Assembly (NCBI RefSeq): GCF_004363095.1
Contig: NZ_SNYO01000010.1
Span: forward strand, 124,001-188,000
DNA length: 64,000 nucleotides
Source of the DNA: Actinomycetospora succinea
Lineage (GTDB): Bacteria; Actinomycetota; Actinomycetes; Mycobacteriales; Pseudonocardiaceae
Direction: 5' to 3'
The notes under the pieces were generated by a model, which worked only from the letters and a program-made list of their open reading frames with translations, was not told where the DNA came from and did not search any database. Below are positions 1 through 9,864 of this stretch, piece after piece (position 1 is the stretch's first letter; each line of letters starts with the position of its first letter). The position numbers and the translations under genes are program-made.

Positions 1-57
1 CGTTCGGCTCACCCAGAGTGACCGATACCGGGCACGAGGCCCGCTGGACCCGAGGGG

Positions 58-477
58 GTGTCGGTGATGACCGACCTGATCGAGCTGACGACGCGCACGT
101 GGAACGACCGCGACCGGACGGGGTACCGCGACTGCTACGCCGAGGATGCCGAGCTGGTGGTGCCCGGGCTGGCAGGGAAGGGGCACGAGGTCCTGCTCGA
201 CTTCTGGGACGAGAACATGGCGGCGTTCCCGGACAACCACATCACGGTCCACCGGGCGGTGGCCCGGGACGACGTCCTCGTCGAGGAGTCGCGCCTCGAC
301 GCCACGAACACCGGACCGCTCGCCGGCCCCGACGGCTCGCCGATCCCGGCCACGGGACGCTCGGTGTCGATCCCGTTCGCGGGGATCCACGTCGTGCGCG
401 ACGGACGGATCACGAGCTCCCACTTCTACTGGGACACCTACGACATGCTCGGCCAGCTCGGGCTCCTGGAGCACTGA
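58..477 (+). CDS. SnoaL-like / NTF2-fold protein
   Basis: A 139-residue protein of the SnoaL-like (NTF2 fold) type: a small cone-shaped alpha+beta domain found in polyketide cyclases, ketosteroid isomerase relatives and many uncharacterised actinobacterial proteins. The pattern WNDRDRTGYRDCYAEDAELVV near the N-terminus, a central GLAGKGHEVLLDFW segment and a C-terminal HVVRDGRITSSHFYWD strand pair are typical. The GTG at 58 sits just after a GAGGG stretch; an in-frame ATG at 67 is an alternative start. The stop precedes the next ATG by one base, so the two genes are probably co-transcribed. Substrate unknown. Confidence 0.8.
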   Translation: MSVMTDLIELTTRTWNDRDRTGYRDCYAEDAELVVPGLAGKGHEVLLDFWDENMAAFPDNHITVHRAVARDDVLVEESRLDATNTGPLAGPDGSPIPATGRSVSIPFAGIHVVRDGRITSSHFYWDTYDMLGQLGLLEH

Positions 478-478
478 C

Positions 479-1147
479 ATGCGCTCCTCCACCGTGCTGC
501 TCGGCACGACCGTCGCCTCCGCCGTCCTGTACGTCGCCGCCGCGGGGGCCCTGGGCACCCCGCCCGACGCGACCGCCGTCGGCGACGAGGTCGCCGGCTG
601 GTTCGCCGCCCACACCGCCGAGGTCCGGATCTACGTCTGGTGCCTGACGCTGCTCGCGCCGCTGGCGGGCACGTCGGTGGCCCTGATCCGCCAGAGGCTC
701 CCCGCGCCGTACCGCGACGTCTTCCTCGTCGGCGGCATCACCTTCGTCGCCGAGACCGCGGTCATGGGCTGGCTGTGGGGCGCGCTCTCGTCGCACGAGG
801 CCACCGCGACACCGGGGGTCGCCCGGGCGCTGCTGGACGTGGCGTCGTTCTGGGGGCCGGTCCTGACGGGGTCGACGGTGACGATGCTCGCCCCGGTGGT
901 CGTGGCCGGGATGCGCGGCGCGCTCGTCCTGCCGCGCTGGCTGACCGTCCTCGGCGTGGTCGCGCTCGCCGAGCAGGCCCTCGAGACGATCACCGTGTTC
1001 GGCCGCACGGGCTTCACCGCGCCGGGCGGGCCGATGAACCTCTACCTCGGCGCGGTGCTCACCCTCGCCTGGTTCACCGGCTTCGGCGTGGTGCTGGCGC
1101 GGCGCGACCGGGCGGCGGCGGCGACGCCGGCGGTGCCGGTGGCCTGA
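479..1147 (+). CDS. hypothetical multi-pass membrane protein
   Basis: A 222-residue integral membrane protein with about six hydrophobic helices: an N-terminal helix that looks like a signal anchor, followed by segments such as YVWCLTLLAPLAGTSVALI, a block near residue 80, GPVLTGSTVTMLAPVVVAG, WLTVLGVVALAEQAL and a last helix ending in the basic tail ARRDRAAA. I do not recognise a family. It starts one base after the stop of the SnoaL-like gene, which suggests translational coupling, and its stop lies 4 bases from the convergent polA stop. Function unknown; a small transporter-like or DUF-type membrane protein are both possible. Confidence 0.7.
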   Translation: MRSSTVLLGTTVASAVLYVAAAGALGTPPDATAVGDEVAGWFAAHTAEVRIYVWCLTLLAPLAGTSVALIRQRLPAPYRDVFLVGGITFVAETAVMGWLWGALSSHEATATPGVARALLDVASFWGPVLTGSTVTMLAPVVVAGMRGALVLPRWLTVLGVVALAEQALETITVFGRTGFTAPGGPMNLYLGAVLTLAWFTGFGVVLARRDRAAAATPAVPVA

Positions 1148-1151
1148 CCGG

Positions 1152-3908
1152 CTAGTGGGCCGCCTGGTCCCACGACCGCCCGAACCCGACCGACACCTCG
1201 AGCGGGACATCGAGCTCGAACGCCGCCCCCATCTCGCGGCGGACGAGCTCGGTGACCGTCTCCTTCTCCTCGGCCGCGACCTCCAGCACGAGCTCGTCGT
1301 GCACCTGCAGGAGGATCCGGGAGCGCAGGCCCTCGTCGCGCAGCGCCTGGTGCACCCCGAGCATCGCGACCTTGATGATGTCGGCCGCGCTGCCCTGGAT
1401 CGGGGCGTTGAGCGCCATCCGCTCGGCCATCTCGCGGCGCTGGCGGTTGTCGCTCACCAGGTCGGGCAGGTAGCGGCGCCGCCCGAGGATCGAGCTGGTG
1501 TAGCCGTCCTTGCCGGCCTGGACGACGACCTGGCGCAGGTAGTCGCGCACGCCGCCGAACCGCGCGAAGTACTCCTCCATCAGCTCCTTGGCCTCGTCGG
1601 TGGAGATCCGGAGCTGGGCGGAGAGCCCGTAGGCGGACAGCCCGTAGGCCAGGCCGTAGTTCATCGCCTTGATCTTGGCGCGCTGCGCCGGGGAGACCTC
1701 GTCCTCGCCGACCCCGAACACCCGCGCGGCCGTCGCGGAGTGGAAGTCGTACCCCGACTGGAACGCCTCGATCAGCGCGTCGTCGCGGGAGAGGTGCGCC
1801 ATGATGCGCATCTCGATCTGCGAGTAGTCGACGGTCATGAGGTCGGAGAACGCGCCGTCGGCGGAGTCGGAGCCCACGACGAACGTGTCGCGGATACGCC
1901 GGCCCTCGGCGGTGCGCACCGGGATGTTCTGCAGGTTGGGCTCGGTGGAGCTCAGCCGCCCGGTGCGCGCGATCGTCTGGTTGAACGTGGTGTGGATGCG
2001 GCCGTCGTCGGACAGCGCGTCGAGCAGGCCCTTCACCGTGACCCGCAGCCGCGTCGCGTCGCGGTGCTCGAGCAGGTGCTCGAGGAAGGGGTGGGGGTTC
2101 GACTCGTTGAGCGTCTGCAGCGCGTCGGCGTCGGTGGTGTAACCGGTCTTCGTGCGCTTGGTCTTCGGCATCTCCAGCTCGTCGAACAGCACGACCTGCA
2201 GCTGCTTCGGCGACCCGAGGTTGATCTCCTTGCCGATGACGTCGTACGCCGACTGCGCCGCCGCCTGGACGCGGGCGCCGAACTGCGACTCGAGGTCGTG
2301 CAGCGCGCTGACGTCGACCGCGACGCCGGCCGCCTCGAGGTCGGCGAGCACCGCGAGCAGCGGGAGCTCGAGCTCGGTGAGCAGGGCCGTGCCGCCGAGC
2401 TCGGCGAGGTCCTCGTCGAGCTTGTCGGCGAGGTCGATCACCGCGCGGGCGCGCAGCATCTCGGCCTGCGCGAGCGCCGTGTCGGCCTCCTCCTCGCCGC
2501 CGTCGAGGGTGAGCTGCTCGCTGCCCCCGGTCTCCTCCACCCGCAGCTCGCGGCGCAGGTAGCGCAGCGCGAGGTCGGCGAGGTCGAAGCTGCGCTCGCC
2601 GGGGCGGGCGAGGTAGGCCGCGAGCGCGGTGTCGCTGGTGATCCCGTCGAGCGTCCAGCCCCGCGCGCGGACCGCGTGGATCGGCCCCTTGATCTCGTGG
2701 CCGGCCTTGGGGACCGCGACGTCGGCGAGCCACTCCGCCAGCGCCTTCTCGTCGGCGGAGTCCATCGCGTGGACGTCGAGGTAGGCCGACTCGCCGTCGG
2801 CGGCCGCGAGCGCGATGCCCTCGAGGTCGCCCGTGCCGTGCGCCCACTGCCCCCGGAACGCGAGCCCGACCCGGCTGCCGTCGCGGGCGTGGTCGGTGAG
2901 CCAGTCGGCCACCGCGCCCGTCTCGAGCGCGGAGCCCCGGACCTCGAAGCCCTCGTCGGCCTCCGGCTCGGGGGCGGTGAGCGTGGAGAACAGCCGCTCG
3001 CGCAGGACCCGGAACTCGAGCTGGTCGAACAGCTGGTGCACCGCGTCGCGGTCCCACTGCCGGACGACGAGGTCCTCGGGGCCGTAGCCGATGCCGTCGA
3101 CGTCGCGGACCAGCTCGGTGAGCTGGCGGTTGAGCACGACCGACGACAGGTGCTCGCGCAGCGCGTCGCCGGCCTTGCCCCGCACCTCGTCGACCCGGTC
3201 GACCAGCGCGTCGAGCGACCCGAACTCGCGGATCCACTTCTGCGCCGTCTTCTCCCCCACGCCCGGGATGCTCGGCAGGTTGTCGCTGGGGTCGCCGCGC
3301 AGGGCGGCGAAGTCGGGGTACTGCGCGGGGGTGAGCGTGTAGCGCTCCATGACCTGCTCGGGCGTGTAGCGCACGAGGTCGGACACGCCCTTGCGCGGGT
3401 AGAGCACGGTGACGTCGTCGGAGACCAGCTGGAACGCGTCGCGGTCGCCCGTACAGATCGCCACCGTCATGCCCTGGGCCACCGCCTGGGTGGTCAGCGT
3501 GGCGATGAGGTCGTCGGCCTCGTAGCCCTCGACCGCCATCACCGGGATGGCGAGCGCGGCGAGGATGTCCTTGATGAGGTCGATCTGGCCCCGGAACTCG
3601 TCGGGCGTCGTGGTGCGGTTGGCCTTGTAGGCCGCGTACGTCTCGGCCCGGAACGTCTGGCGCGAGACGTCGAACGCCACCGCGAGGTGGGTCGGCTCCT
3701 CGTCGCGCAGCAGGTTGATGAGCATCGACGTGAAGCCGTAGACGGCGTTCGTCGTCTGCCCCGTGGTGGTGCTGAAGTTCTCGGTGGGCAGCGCGAAGAA
3801 CGCGCGGTAGGCCAGCGAGTGCCCGTCGAGGAGCAGGAGGCGTCCTCGACCCCCCGCCGGGGCGTCCGGGACGGTGGAGGGCTGCTCTGCAGTGCTGGTC
3901 GGAGCCAC
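1152..3908 (-). CDS. polA: DNA polymerase I
   Basis: An approximately 918-residue family A DNA polymerase that fills gaps and removes RNA primers in replication and repair. The 5' nuclease domain opens with LLLLDGHSLAYRAFFALP and contains GYEADDLIATL and GDPSDNLPSIPGVGEKTA. The polymerase domain carries motif A (DYSQIEMRIMAHLSRD), motif B (RAKIKAMNYGLAYGLS) and motif C (LLQVHDELVLE). The middle domain, where E. coli has its proofreading acidic residues, reads VGLAFRGQW and has no DxE pair, so the 3'-5' exonuclease is presumably dead, as in other actinobacterial PolA proteins. The GTG at 3908 is chosen because everything further upstream lacks polymerase-like sequence and runs into the divergent thioesterase gene. 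Confidence 0.97.
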   Translation of the reverse strand: MAPTSTAEQPSTVPDAPAGGRGRLLLLDGHSLAYRAFFALPTENFSTTTGQTTNAVYGFTSMLINLLRDEEPTHLAVAFDVSRQTFRAETYAAYKANRTTTPDEFRGQIDLIKDILAALAIPVMAVEGYEADDLIATLTTQAVAQGMTVAICTGDRDAFQLVSDDVTVLYPRKGVSDLVRYTPEQVMERYTLTPAQYPDFAALRGDPSDNLPSIPGVGEKTAQKWIREFGSLDALVDRVDEVRGKAGDALREHLSSVVLNRQLTELVRDVDGIGYGPEDLVVRQWDRDAVHQLFDQLEFRVLRERLFSTLTAPEPEADEGFEVRGSALETGAVADWLTDHARDGSRVGLAFRGQWAHGTGDLEGIALAAADGESAYLDVHAMDSADEKALAEWLADVAVPKAGHEIKGPIHAVRARGWTLDGITSDTALAAYLARPGERSFDLADLALRYLRRELRVEETGGSEQLTLDGGEEEADTALAQAEMLRARAVIDLADKLDEDLAELGGTALLTELELPLLAVLADLEAAGVAVDVSALHDLESQFGARVQAAAQSAYDVIGKEINLGSPKQLQVVLFDELEMPKTKRTKTGYTTDADALQTLNESNPHPFLEHLLEHRDATRLRVTVKGLLDALSDDGRIHTTFNQTIARTGRLSSTEPNLQNIPVRTAEGRRIRDTFVVGSDSADGAFSDLMTVDYSQIEMRIMAHLSRDDALIEAFQSGYDFHSATAARVFGVGEDEVSPAQRAKIKAMNYGLAYGLSAYGLSAQLRISTDEAKELMEEYFARFGGVRDYLRQVVVQAGKDGYTSSILGRRRYLPDLVSDNRQRREMAERMALNAPIQGSAADIIKVAMLGVHQALRDEGLRSRILLQVHDELVLEVAAEEKETVTELVRREMGAAFELDVPLEVSVGFGRSWDQAAH

Positions 3909-3989
3909 GTCGAGGAGTCTAGGCGCGACCCCCGACACACCCCGGGCGCCCGGGCGGCCCCGACGCCGGGACCGCCCTACCCTGCGGGG

Positions 3990-4441
3990 ATGACCAGCTC
4001 CCCGGCCCCCGAGTCCGCCCCCGAGTCGGTGGCGGTCCCCGAGATCGAGGTCCAGTACCCCGACGAGCAGCTCGCCGCGCGGATGGGCATCGAGGTCACC
4101 GAGTGGACCAAGGACCGCGTGGTCGGCACCATGCCCGTCGCCGGGAACCGCCAGCCCTTCGGCCTGCTGCACGGCGGGGCCAACGGCGTCCTCGCCGAGA
4201 CCCTCGGCTCGACCGCCGCGGCGATGCACGGCTGGCCCGAGCGCCTGCCGGTCGGCCTCGAGCTCAACTGCACCCACCACCGCTCGGCGCTGGGCGGGAA
4301 GGTCACCGGCGTCTGCACCCCGCTGTCGGTGGGCCGCACGATCGGCACGTTCGAGATCGTGATCACCGACGACGAGGACCGCCGCGTCTGCACCGCCAAG
4401 CTCACCTGCGTGTACCGGGACCGCCCCCCGGGCTCGACGGG

Positions 4442-4445
<4 letters not shown>
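3990..4445 (+). CDS. hotdog-fold thioesterase (PaaI / MenI type)
   Basis: A 151-residue single-domain hotdog thioesterase that would hydrolyse an acyl- or aryl-CoA. The family signature is clear: GNRQPFGLLHGGANGVLAETLGS, with the HGG turn and the catalytic Glu on the following helix, then GLELNCTHHRSAL and the strand GTFEIVITDDEDRRVCTAKLT. Length matches PaaI, EntH and 1,4-dihydroxy-2-naphthoyl-CoA hydrolase relatives; which substrate cannot be told from sequence. It is divergent from polA across an 81-bp gap. Its TAG overlaps the TAG of the convergent livF within one palindromic CTAG (4442-4445). Confidence 0.9.
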
Positions 4446-5157
<712 letters not shown>

Positions 5158-5161
<4 letters not shown>

Positions 5162-6102
5162 GCGTCCCCCTCCGCCACGGCGGGCGTGGCCTCGTCGATC
5201 GCTCCGCCGAGGTAGGCCGAGATCACCGCGGGGTCGCGGCGGACCTCGTCGGGGTGCCCGTCGGCGATCTTGCGGCCGAAGTCCAGCACGACGAGGCGGT
5301 CGGTGACGCCGAGCACCACGCGCATGTCGTGCTCGACGATGACGACCGTGTACCCGTCGTCGCGGATCTTGAGGATGAGCTCGGAGAGCGCGTCCTTCTC
5401 GGTGGCCGAGAAGCCGGCCGCGGGCTCGTCGAGGCAGAGCAGCTTGGGCTCCGTGGCGAGCGCGCGGGCGATCTCCAGGCGGCGCTGGTAGCCGTAGGGC
5501 AGGGCGGTGGCCTTGTCGGCGGCCCGGTCGGCGATGCCCACGAACTCGAGGAGCGCCATCGCCTTCTCGACGCCCTCCTTCTCCTCGCGATGGTGCCGGG
5601 GCAGGCGCAGCAGCGCCCCCGGGACCGACGTCCGGTGCCGCGCGTCGGTGCCGACCACGACGTTCTCCAGCGCGGTCATGGCGCCGAAGAGCCGGATGTT
5701 CTGGAAGGTCCGCGCCACGCCCTCCTGGATGATCCGGTAGCGCTTCATCCGCGACAGCGACCGGCCCTCGAGCAGGATGTCGCCCGAGGTCGGCCGGTAG
5801 ACCCCGGTCATGATGTTGAAGCAGGTGGTCTTGCCGGCGCCGTTCGGGCCGATCAGACCGAGGATCTCGCCGCGCTTGACGTCGAAGCTGACGTCGTCGA
5901 GCGCCGTCAGGCCGCCGAAGCGCACGGTCAGGCCGTCGACCGCGAGCAGGGTCTCGCCCTGGGCCACCGTCGACACGCGCGTCGGGGCGACCGACGACGC
6001 CACCGCGGCGTCGTGCTCGGCGCGCTCGCCGGCGTCCATGTGCTCGAGCGAGGAGAGGATGCCCTCCCCCGGGTCGCCGTCGAGTCGGGTCGGGTCGGTC
6101 AT
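5158..6102 (-). CDS. livG: HAAT-family ABC transporter ATP-binding protein LivG
   Basis: A 314-residue ABC ATPase. After an N-terminal extension of about 50 residues not found in E. coli LivG, the ATPase core runs from [15 protein letters not shown] onward, with Walker [10 protein letters not shown], the LivG-typical [10 protein letters not shown] segment, signature-like [14 protein letters not shown], Walker [13 protein letters not shown] and H-loop IVEHDMRVV. The LSGGQ signature is degenerate (LPYGYQ), as is frequent in LivG. ATG at 6102 overlaps the livM stop as ATGA, and the stop overlaps livF, so all three are translationally coupled. Confidence 0.95.
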
Positions 6103-7304
6103 TCCCCACCTCCGCGCGGGGAGGTCCCCGCGTGGTCGTCGGGCGTGGTCTCCGCGAGGTCCCCGCGGGCCTTCGACGACGCCGAGAGCCCGCTGGGCGC
6201 CACGGCGGCGCCCGCCCCGAACAGCTTCTGGTACGCCTGTCTTCCGTACGCGAGCAGGTGCTGGCGCATCCCGAGCAGACCCTGCGGTCGGAAGATCATC
6301 AGGATGATGAGCGCGACGCCGAAGATCAGGAAGCGGTAGGTCGGCTCGAACTGGAAGCGGTCCGGGATGTAGGACACGAGGAACGCGCCGACGATGACGC
6401 CGACCTTGTTGCCCTGCCCGCCGAGGACCACCGCGGCGAGGTAGAGCGTCGAGGTCGTGATGTCGAAGCGCTGGTTGTTGACGTAGCCGACCTGGGCCGC
6501 GAACAGCGTCCCGGACAGGCCGCCGACCGCCGCGCCGATCGCGAACGCCCAGATCTTGAACCGGTAGGTCGGGACGCCGGAGAGCTCGGCGGCGTCCTCG
6601 TCCTCGCGCACGGCGATCCACGCGCGCCCGACCCGCGAGCGCTCGAGGTTCCCCATGAACAGCAGGACGATCACGATGATGATCACCGCGAGCCAGTAGA
6701 ACCCGAGGGCGTCGGTCTGGCTGAAGATCGGCGTGCCGTCGGGGAAGTCGCCGCCGGGGCGCGCGATGTTCTGGAAGCCCCGGTTGCCGCGCAGCGGGTC
6801 GACGTTGTCGGCGAGCAGCCGCACGATCTCGCCGAACCCCAGCGTGACGATCGCCAGGTAGTCGCCGCGCAGCCGCAGCGTCGGCGTCCCGAGGATGACC
6901 CCGGAGAGCATCGTCACCAGCATGGCGATCGGGACGATGACCAGCCACGGGTACCGCACGCCGAGCTCGGAGTCGGGGCTGGAGAGCAGCGCCGCGGTGT
7001 AGGCGCCGATCGCGAAGAACCCGACGTAGCCGAGGTCGAGCAGGCCCGCCTGGCCGATGACGACGTTGAGCCCGATCGCGATGAGCGCGAAGACCGCCGC
7101 GTTGAACAGCGAGATCGGGAAGTCGGTGTACGGCTCGGTCGTGATGATCGGCGGATTGATCACCGGCAGGGCCAGGATGAAGATCACGACCGGGACCATG
7201 TAGGCCCACTGCACGGGACGGCTCTGCGCGTTCCACCAGTGCGAGACCGTGTGCATGCGCTCCCGCATCGATGGTCCAGCTCCGACAGGCTTCGTGTCCG
7301 TCAT
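6099..7304 (-). CDS. livM: HAAT-family ABC transporter permease LivM
   Basis: A 401-residue permease with roughly eight to ten membrane helices. It carries the LivM hallmark [25 protein letters not shown], cut here to its key residues G-Q-A-G-L-x-D-L-G, and the cytoplasmic coupling segment [18 protein letters not shown] that contacts the ATPases. The last 40 residues after [11 protein letters not shown] are a hydrophilic tail. It forms the translocation pore with LivH. ATG at 7304 overlaps the livH stop as ATGA. The gene is one of four in an overlapping livHMGF array. Confidence 0.95.
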   Translation of the reverse strand: MTDTKPVGAGPSMRERMHTVSHWWNAQSRPVQWAYMVPVVIFILALPVINPPIITTEPYTDFPISLFNAAVFALIAIGLNVVIGQAGLLDLGYVGFFAIGAYTAALLSSPDSELGVRYPWLVIVPIAMLVTMLSGVILGTPTLRLRGDYLAIVTLGFGEIVRLLADNVDPLRGNRGFQNIARPGGDFPDGTPIFSQTDALGFYWLAVIIIVIVLLFMGNLERSRVGRAWIAVREDEDAAELSGVPTYRFKIWAFAIGAAVGGLSGTLFAAQVGYVNNQRFDITTSTLYLAAVVLGGQGNKVGVIVGAFLVSYIPDRFQFEPTYRFLIFGVALIILMIFRPQGLLGMRQHLLAYGRQAYQKLFGAGAAVAPSGLSASSKARGDLAETTPDDHAGTSPRGGGE

Positions 7305-8368
7305 GCCCGCGACCTCGCCAACGACTCGCCGAGGATTCCGGTCGGCCGGAACATCAGCACGAGGACCAGCAGCACGAACGCGACGACGTCGCGCCAGTCG
7401 CCGCCGAAGAGGCTCTGCCCGTAGTTCTCGGCGACCCCGAGGATCAGCCCGCCGAGCAGGGCGCCCCGCAGGTTGCCGATGCCGCCGAGCACCGCGGCGG
7501 TGAACGCCTTGATGCCGAGGAGGAAGCCGCCGTTGTAGACCGCGCCCTGGGGGATCGTCATCAGGTAGAACAGCGCGGCCGCGCCGGCGAGGATGCCGCC
7601 GACCGCGAAGGTGATCATGATGACCCGCTCGCGGTTGACGCCCATGAGCGTCGCCGTCGCCGGGTCCTGCGCGACCGCCCGGATGCCGCGGCCGAGCCGG
7701 CTGCGGTTCACGAACTGGTCGGCGACCACGAACATCGCGAGCGACGCCAGGATGATGATGATCTGCAGGTTCGTGATCGGCGCGCCGAAGATCGTGAACA
7801 CCGGCGAGGGCGGCAGCAGGCGGATCGTGCCCTCGGGGTTCGAGCCCCGCCAGATGCGGATGACCTGCTGGATCGCGAACGAGGCGCCGATCGCCGTGAT
7901 CAGGAACGCGAGGCGGGGCGCGTTGCGTCGTCGCAGCGGTCGGTAGGCCACCCGTTCCAGGCCGACGGCGGCGAGCCCCGCGACCACCATCGCCACGACC
8001 CCGGCGAGGATCAGGTCCAGGATGATCGCCGCGATCGGCAGGTTGGGCAGCGCACCCGGCTGGAAGCCCAGCCCGAGGAAGGTCAGGTAGGTCGCGAACA
8101 CCCCGATGACGAAGATCTCGGAGTGCGCGAAGTTGATCAGCTGGAGCACGCCGTAGACGAGCGTGTAGCCCAGCGCGATCAGCGCGTAGACGCTGCCGTA
8201 CGCGAGCCCGTTGATCGTGTTCGCCCAGAACCGGTCGACGAGCAGACCGACGTCGAAGTTGATCCAGGGCTGGGCGTGGACGACCAGCGGCGTGAGGACG
8301 GCCGGATCGAGGACGGATGCGATGACGCGCTCCCCGGATGCGTCGGGCGCCTGCGGTGTCGCGGGCAC
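7301..8368 (-). CDS. livH: HAAT-family ABC transporter permease LivH
   Basis: A 355-residue permease with about eight membrane helices, the partner of LivM. Family motifs are ANTINGLAYGSVYALIALG at the N-terminal pore segment, LINFAHSEIFVIG, the coupling sequence RAVAQDPATATLMGV and the C-terminal AAVLGGIGNLRGALLGG. The first 35 residues before WINFDVGLLVDRF are hydrophilic, so a start further in is possible; GTG at 8368 is the longest supportable start. A strong hairpin (8430-8467) separates it from the binding-protein gene upstream, a usual way to express much more binding protein than permease. Confidence 0.93.
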   Translation of the reverse strand: MPATPQAPDASGERVIASVLDPAVLTPLVVHAQPWINFDVGLLVDRFWANTINGLAYGSVYALIALGYTLVYGVLQLINFAHSEIFVIGVFATYLTFLGLGFQPGALPNLPIAAIILDLILAGVVAMVVAGLAAVGLERVAYRPLRRRNAPRLAFLITAIGASFAIQQVIRIWRGSNPEGTIRLLPPSPVFTIFGAPITNLQIIIILASLAMFVVADQFVNRSRLGRGIRAVAQDPATATLMGVNRERVIMITFAVGGILAGAAALFYLMTIPQGAVYNGGFLLGIKAFTAAVLGGIGNLRGALLGGLILGVAENYGQSLFGGDWRDVVAFVLLVLVLMFRPTGILGESLARSRA

Positions 8369-8402
8369 GGGAGGGTGGGAGTGTCCGGCAGGGCGGGCCC
8401 GG

Positions 8403-8422
8403 GTCGGACACCGGGGTCCGAC
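8403..8422. terminator. small hairpin between binding-protein gene and livH
   Basis: GTCGGAC at 8403-8409 and its perfect complement GTCCGAC at 8416-8422 are separated by a 6-base loop. It follows the larger hairpin at 8430-8467 on the minus strand, so the two together could attenuate read-through from the binding-protein gene into livHMGF. No U-tract is present, which is normal for actinobacteria. Confidence 0.45.
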
Positions 8423-8429
8423 ACCCGAC

Positions 8430-8467
8430 GGCCGCGCCCCCGCGCGACGGTGCGCGGGGACGCGGCC
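8430..8467 (-). terminator. strong hairpin after the ABC binding-protein gene
   Basis: Left arm 8430-8445 (GGCCGCG then CCCCGCGC) pairs with right arm 8452-8467, with one C-A mismatch and a 6-base loop. It lies 21 bases beyond the stop of the binding-protein gene and 61 bases before livH. In HAAT operons such a structure often acts as a partial terminator or mRNA-stabilising element that sets the binding-protein to permease ratio. Seen directly; the role is inferred. Confidence 0.6.
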
Positions 8468-8488
8468 GAGAGTGCCGGACCGGAGTGA

Positions 8489-9691
8489 TCAGCCGATCTG
8501 CGTGTCCGTGACGATCTGGTTGCCCTGGACCTTGTACATCCAGACCGGGGTGCTCGTGAGCTCACCGGTCGGCCCCCACTGGAACCGCTTGGTGAGGCCC
8601 TGGCCCTGGTAGCCGCGCACGTAGTTCAGCAGCGCCGCCCGGTCGGCCGCGCCCTGGTCGATCCCCTTGAGCAGGATCGTCGTGACGTCGTACGACTCCG
8701 CCGAGTAGGTCTGCGGCGGGACGTTGAACGCCTGGCGGTACGCGTTGGAGAAGTCGGTGAAGCCCTCCTGCGGCACGCACGGGCAGGACAGCAGCGTGCC
8801 GTCGGCCGAGCCGGCCGCGTTGACGACGTACTGCTCGTCCTTCACGCCGTCGGGGCCGATGAAGGTGGTCTGCACCCCGGCGTCGCGCAGCTGCTGGATC
8901 AGCGGCGCGGCCTCCTGGTAGTAGCCCGCGTAGAAGATCGCCTGCGGGTTGGCCTGCTGGACCTGACCGATGATCGCCGAGAACTCGCGCTGGTTGGTCT
9001 TGACGTCGATCTGGCAGCTCGCTCGCGGCCCGAGGGCCTGGGTCACCGTGCCGGCGAGCCCGATGCCGTAGTCCGAGTCGTCCTTGATGACGCAGACGTT
9101 CGCGGCGTTGAGCCGGTTCTGGATGTAGCCGGCGACGGCCGGGCCCTGGACCGCGTCGTTGCCGAGACCGCGGAAGAAGTTGGTCCAGCCGTTCTGCGTC
9201 AGACCGGGGTTGGTGGCCGACGGCGTGATGTTGACCAGGCCGGCCGCGTTCAGGGCCGGGCCCATCGCGCGCGACTCACCGGAGAACGGCAGGCCGACGA
9301 TGCCGAGGACCGCCGGGTTGTTGATCAGCCCGGTGGTGGGCCCGACCGCGGTGTCCGGCGTGCCGCCGGTGTCCGCGCGCACCAGGGTCACCTGGCAGTT
9401 CGGGTTCGCGGCGTTGTGCTGGTCGACCGCGAGCTGGGCCGCGTTCACGATGGCGATGCCGAGCGCGGCGTTCTGCCCCGCGATGGTGCCGGCGTAGCCG
9501 ATCGACGTGCCGGGCGCGCAGCGCCCCTGACCGTTGCCCGCGGGCAGCGCCGCGTCACTGGGCTGGCTCGGCGCACCGGCCGCCGGGCCGCCGCCCTGCT
9601 GCTGGCCACCCCCCTGGTTGGCGCAGCCGCTGAGGACCAGCGCCACCGCCGCCGCGAGCGCACCCGCGGCTGCGAGCCGTCGTCGGATCAC
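8489..9691 (-). CDS. HAAT-type substrate-binding lipoprotein (first copy)
   Basis: A 400-residue extracellular binding protein of periplasmic-binding fold type I (Peripla_BP_6). The signal peptide is RRRLAAAGALAAAVALVLSGC, i.e. a basic n-region, hydrophobic core and lipobox LSGC, so the mature protein is lipid-anchored on the outside of the membrane. A Gly/Gln-rich linker follows before IGYAGTIAGQNAALGIAIVNA. GTG at 9691 is preferred over 9706 because GGAGG ends five bases before it. It lies directly upstream of livHMGF and should be its ligand-delivery subunit. A second homologous gene follows upstream, so two ligands may be served. Confidence 0.92.
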   Translation of the reverse strand: MIRRRLAAAGALAAAVALVLSGCANQGGGQQQGGGPAAGAPSQPSDAALPAGNGQGRCAPGTSIGYAGTIAGQNAALGIAIVNAAQLAVDQHNAANPNCQVTLVRADTGGTPDTAVGPTTGLINNPAVLGIVGLPFSGESRAMGPALNAAGLVNITPSATNPGLTQNGWTNFFRGLGNDAVQGPAVAGYIQNRLNAANVCVIKDDSDYGIGLAGTVTQALGPRASCQIDVKTNQREFSAIIGQVQQANPQAIFYAGYYQEAAPLIQQLRDAGVQTTFIGPDGVKDEQYVVNAAGSADGTLLSCPCVPQEGFTDFSNAYRQAFNVPPQTYSAESYDVTTILLKGIDQGAADRAALLNYVRGYQGQGLTKRFQWGPTGELTSTPVWMYKVQGNQIVTDTQIG

Positions 9692-9864
9692 GTCCACCTC
9701 CGTCACGAATCACGTCGGGTTCGCGTGAACGCTCGCCCGGTCGGGTGTGGAAGGTATAGGCGTGTGAGCCCCGCCGCGCAAGCGCCTGCGCTGTCGTGTT
9801 CGCACCGTGACGACCGATCCCGCTGGAGATCCGGTCGACGACCTGCGGAGATCGGCTCGCGGGA

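Noticed and set aside
1155-3989. Long plus-strand frame running into the thioesterase gene
   Set aside because: It is antisense to polA, and the recognisable hotdog domain only begins after ATG at 3990.
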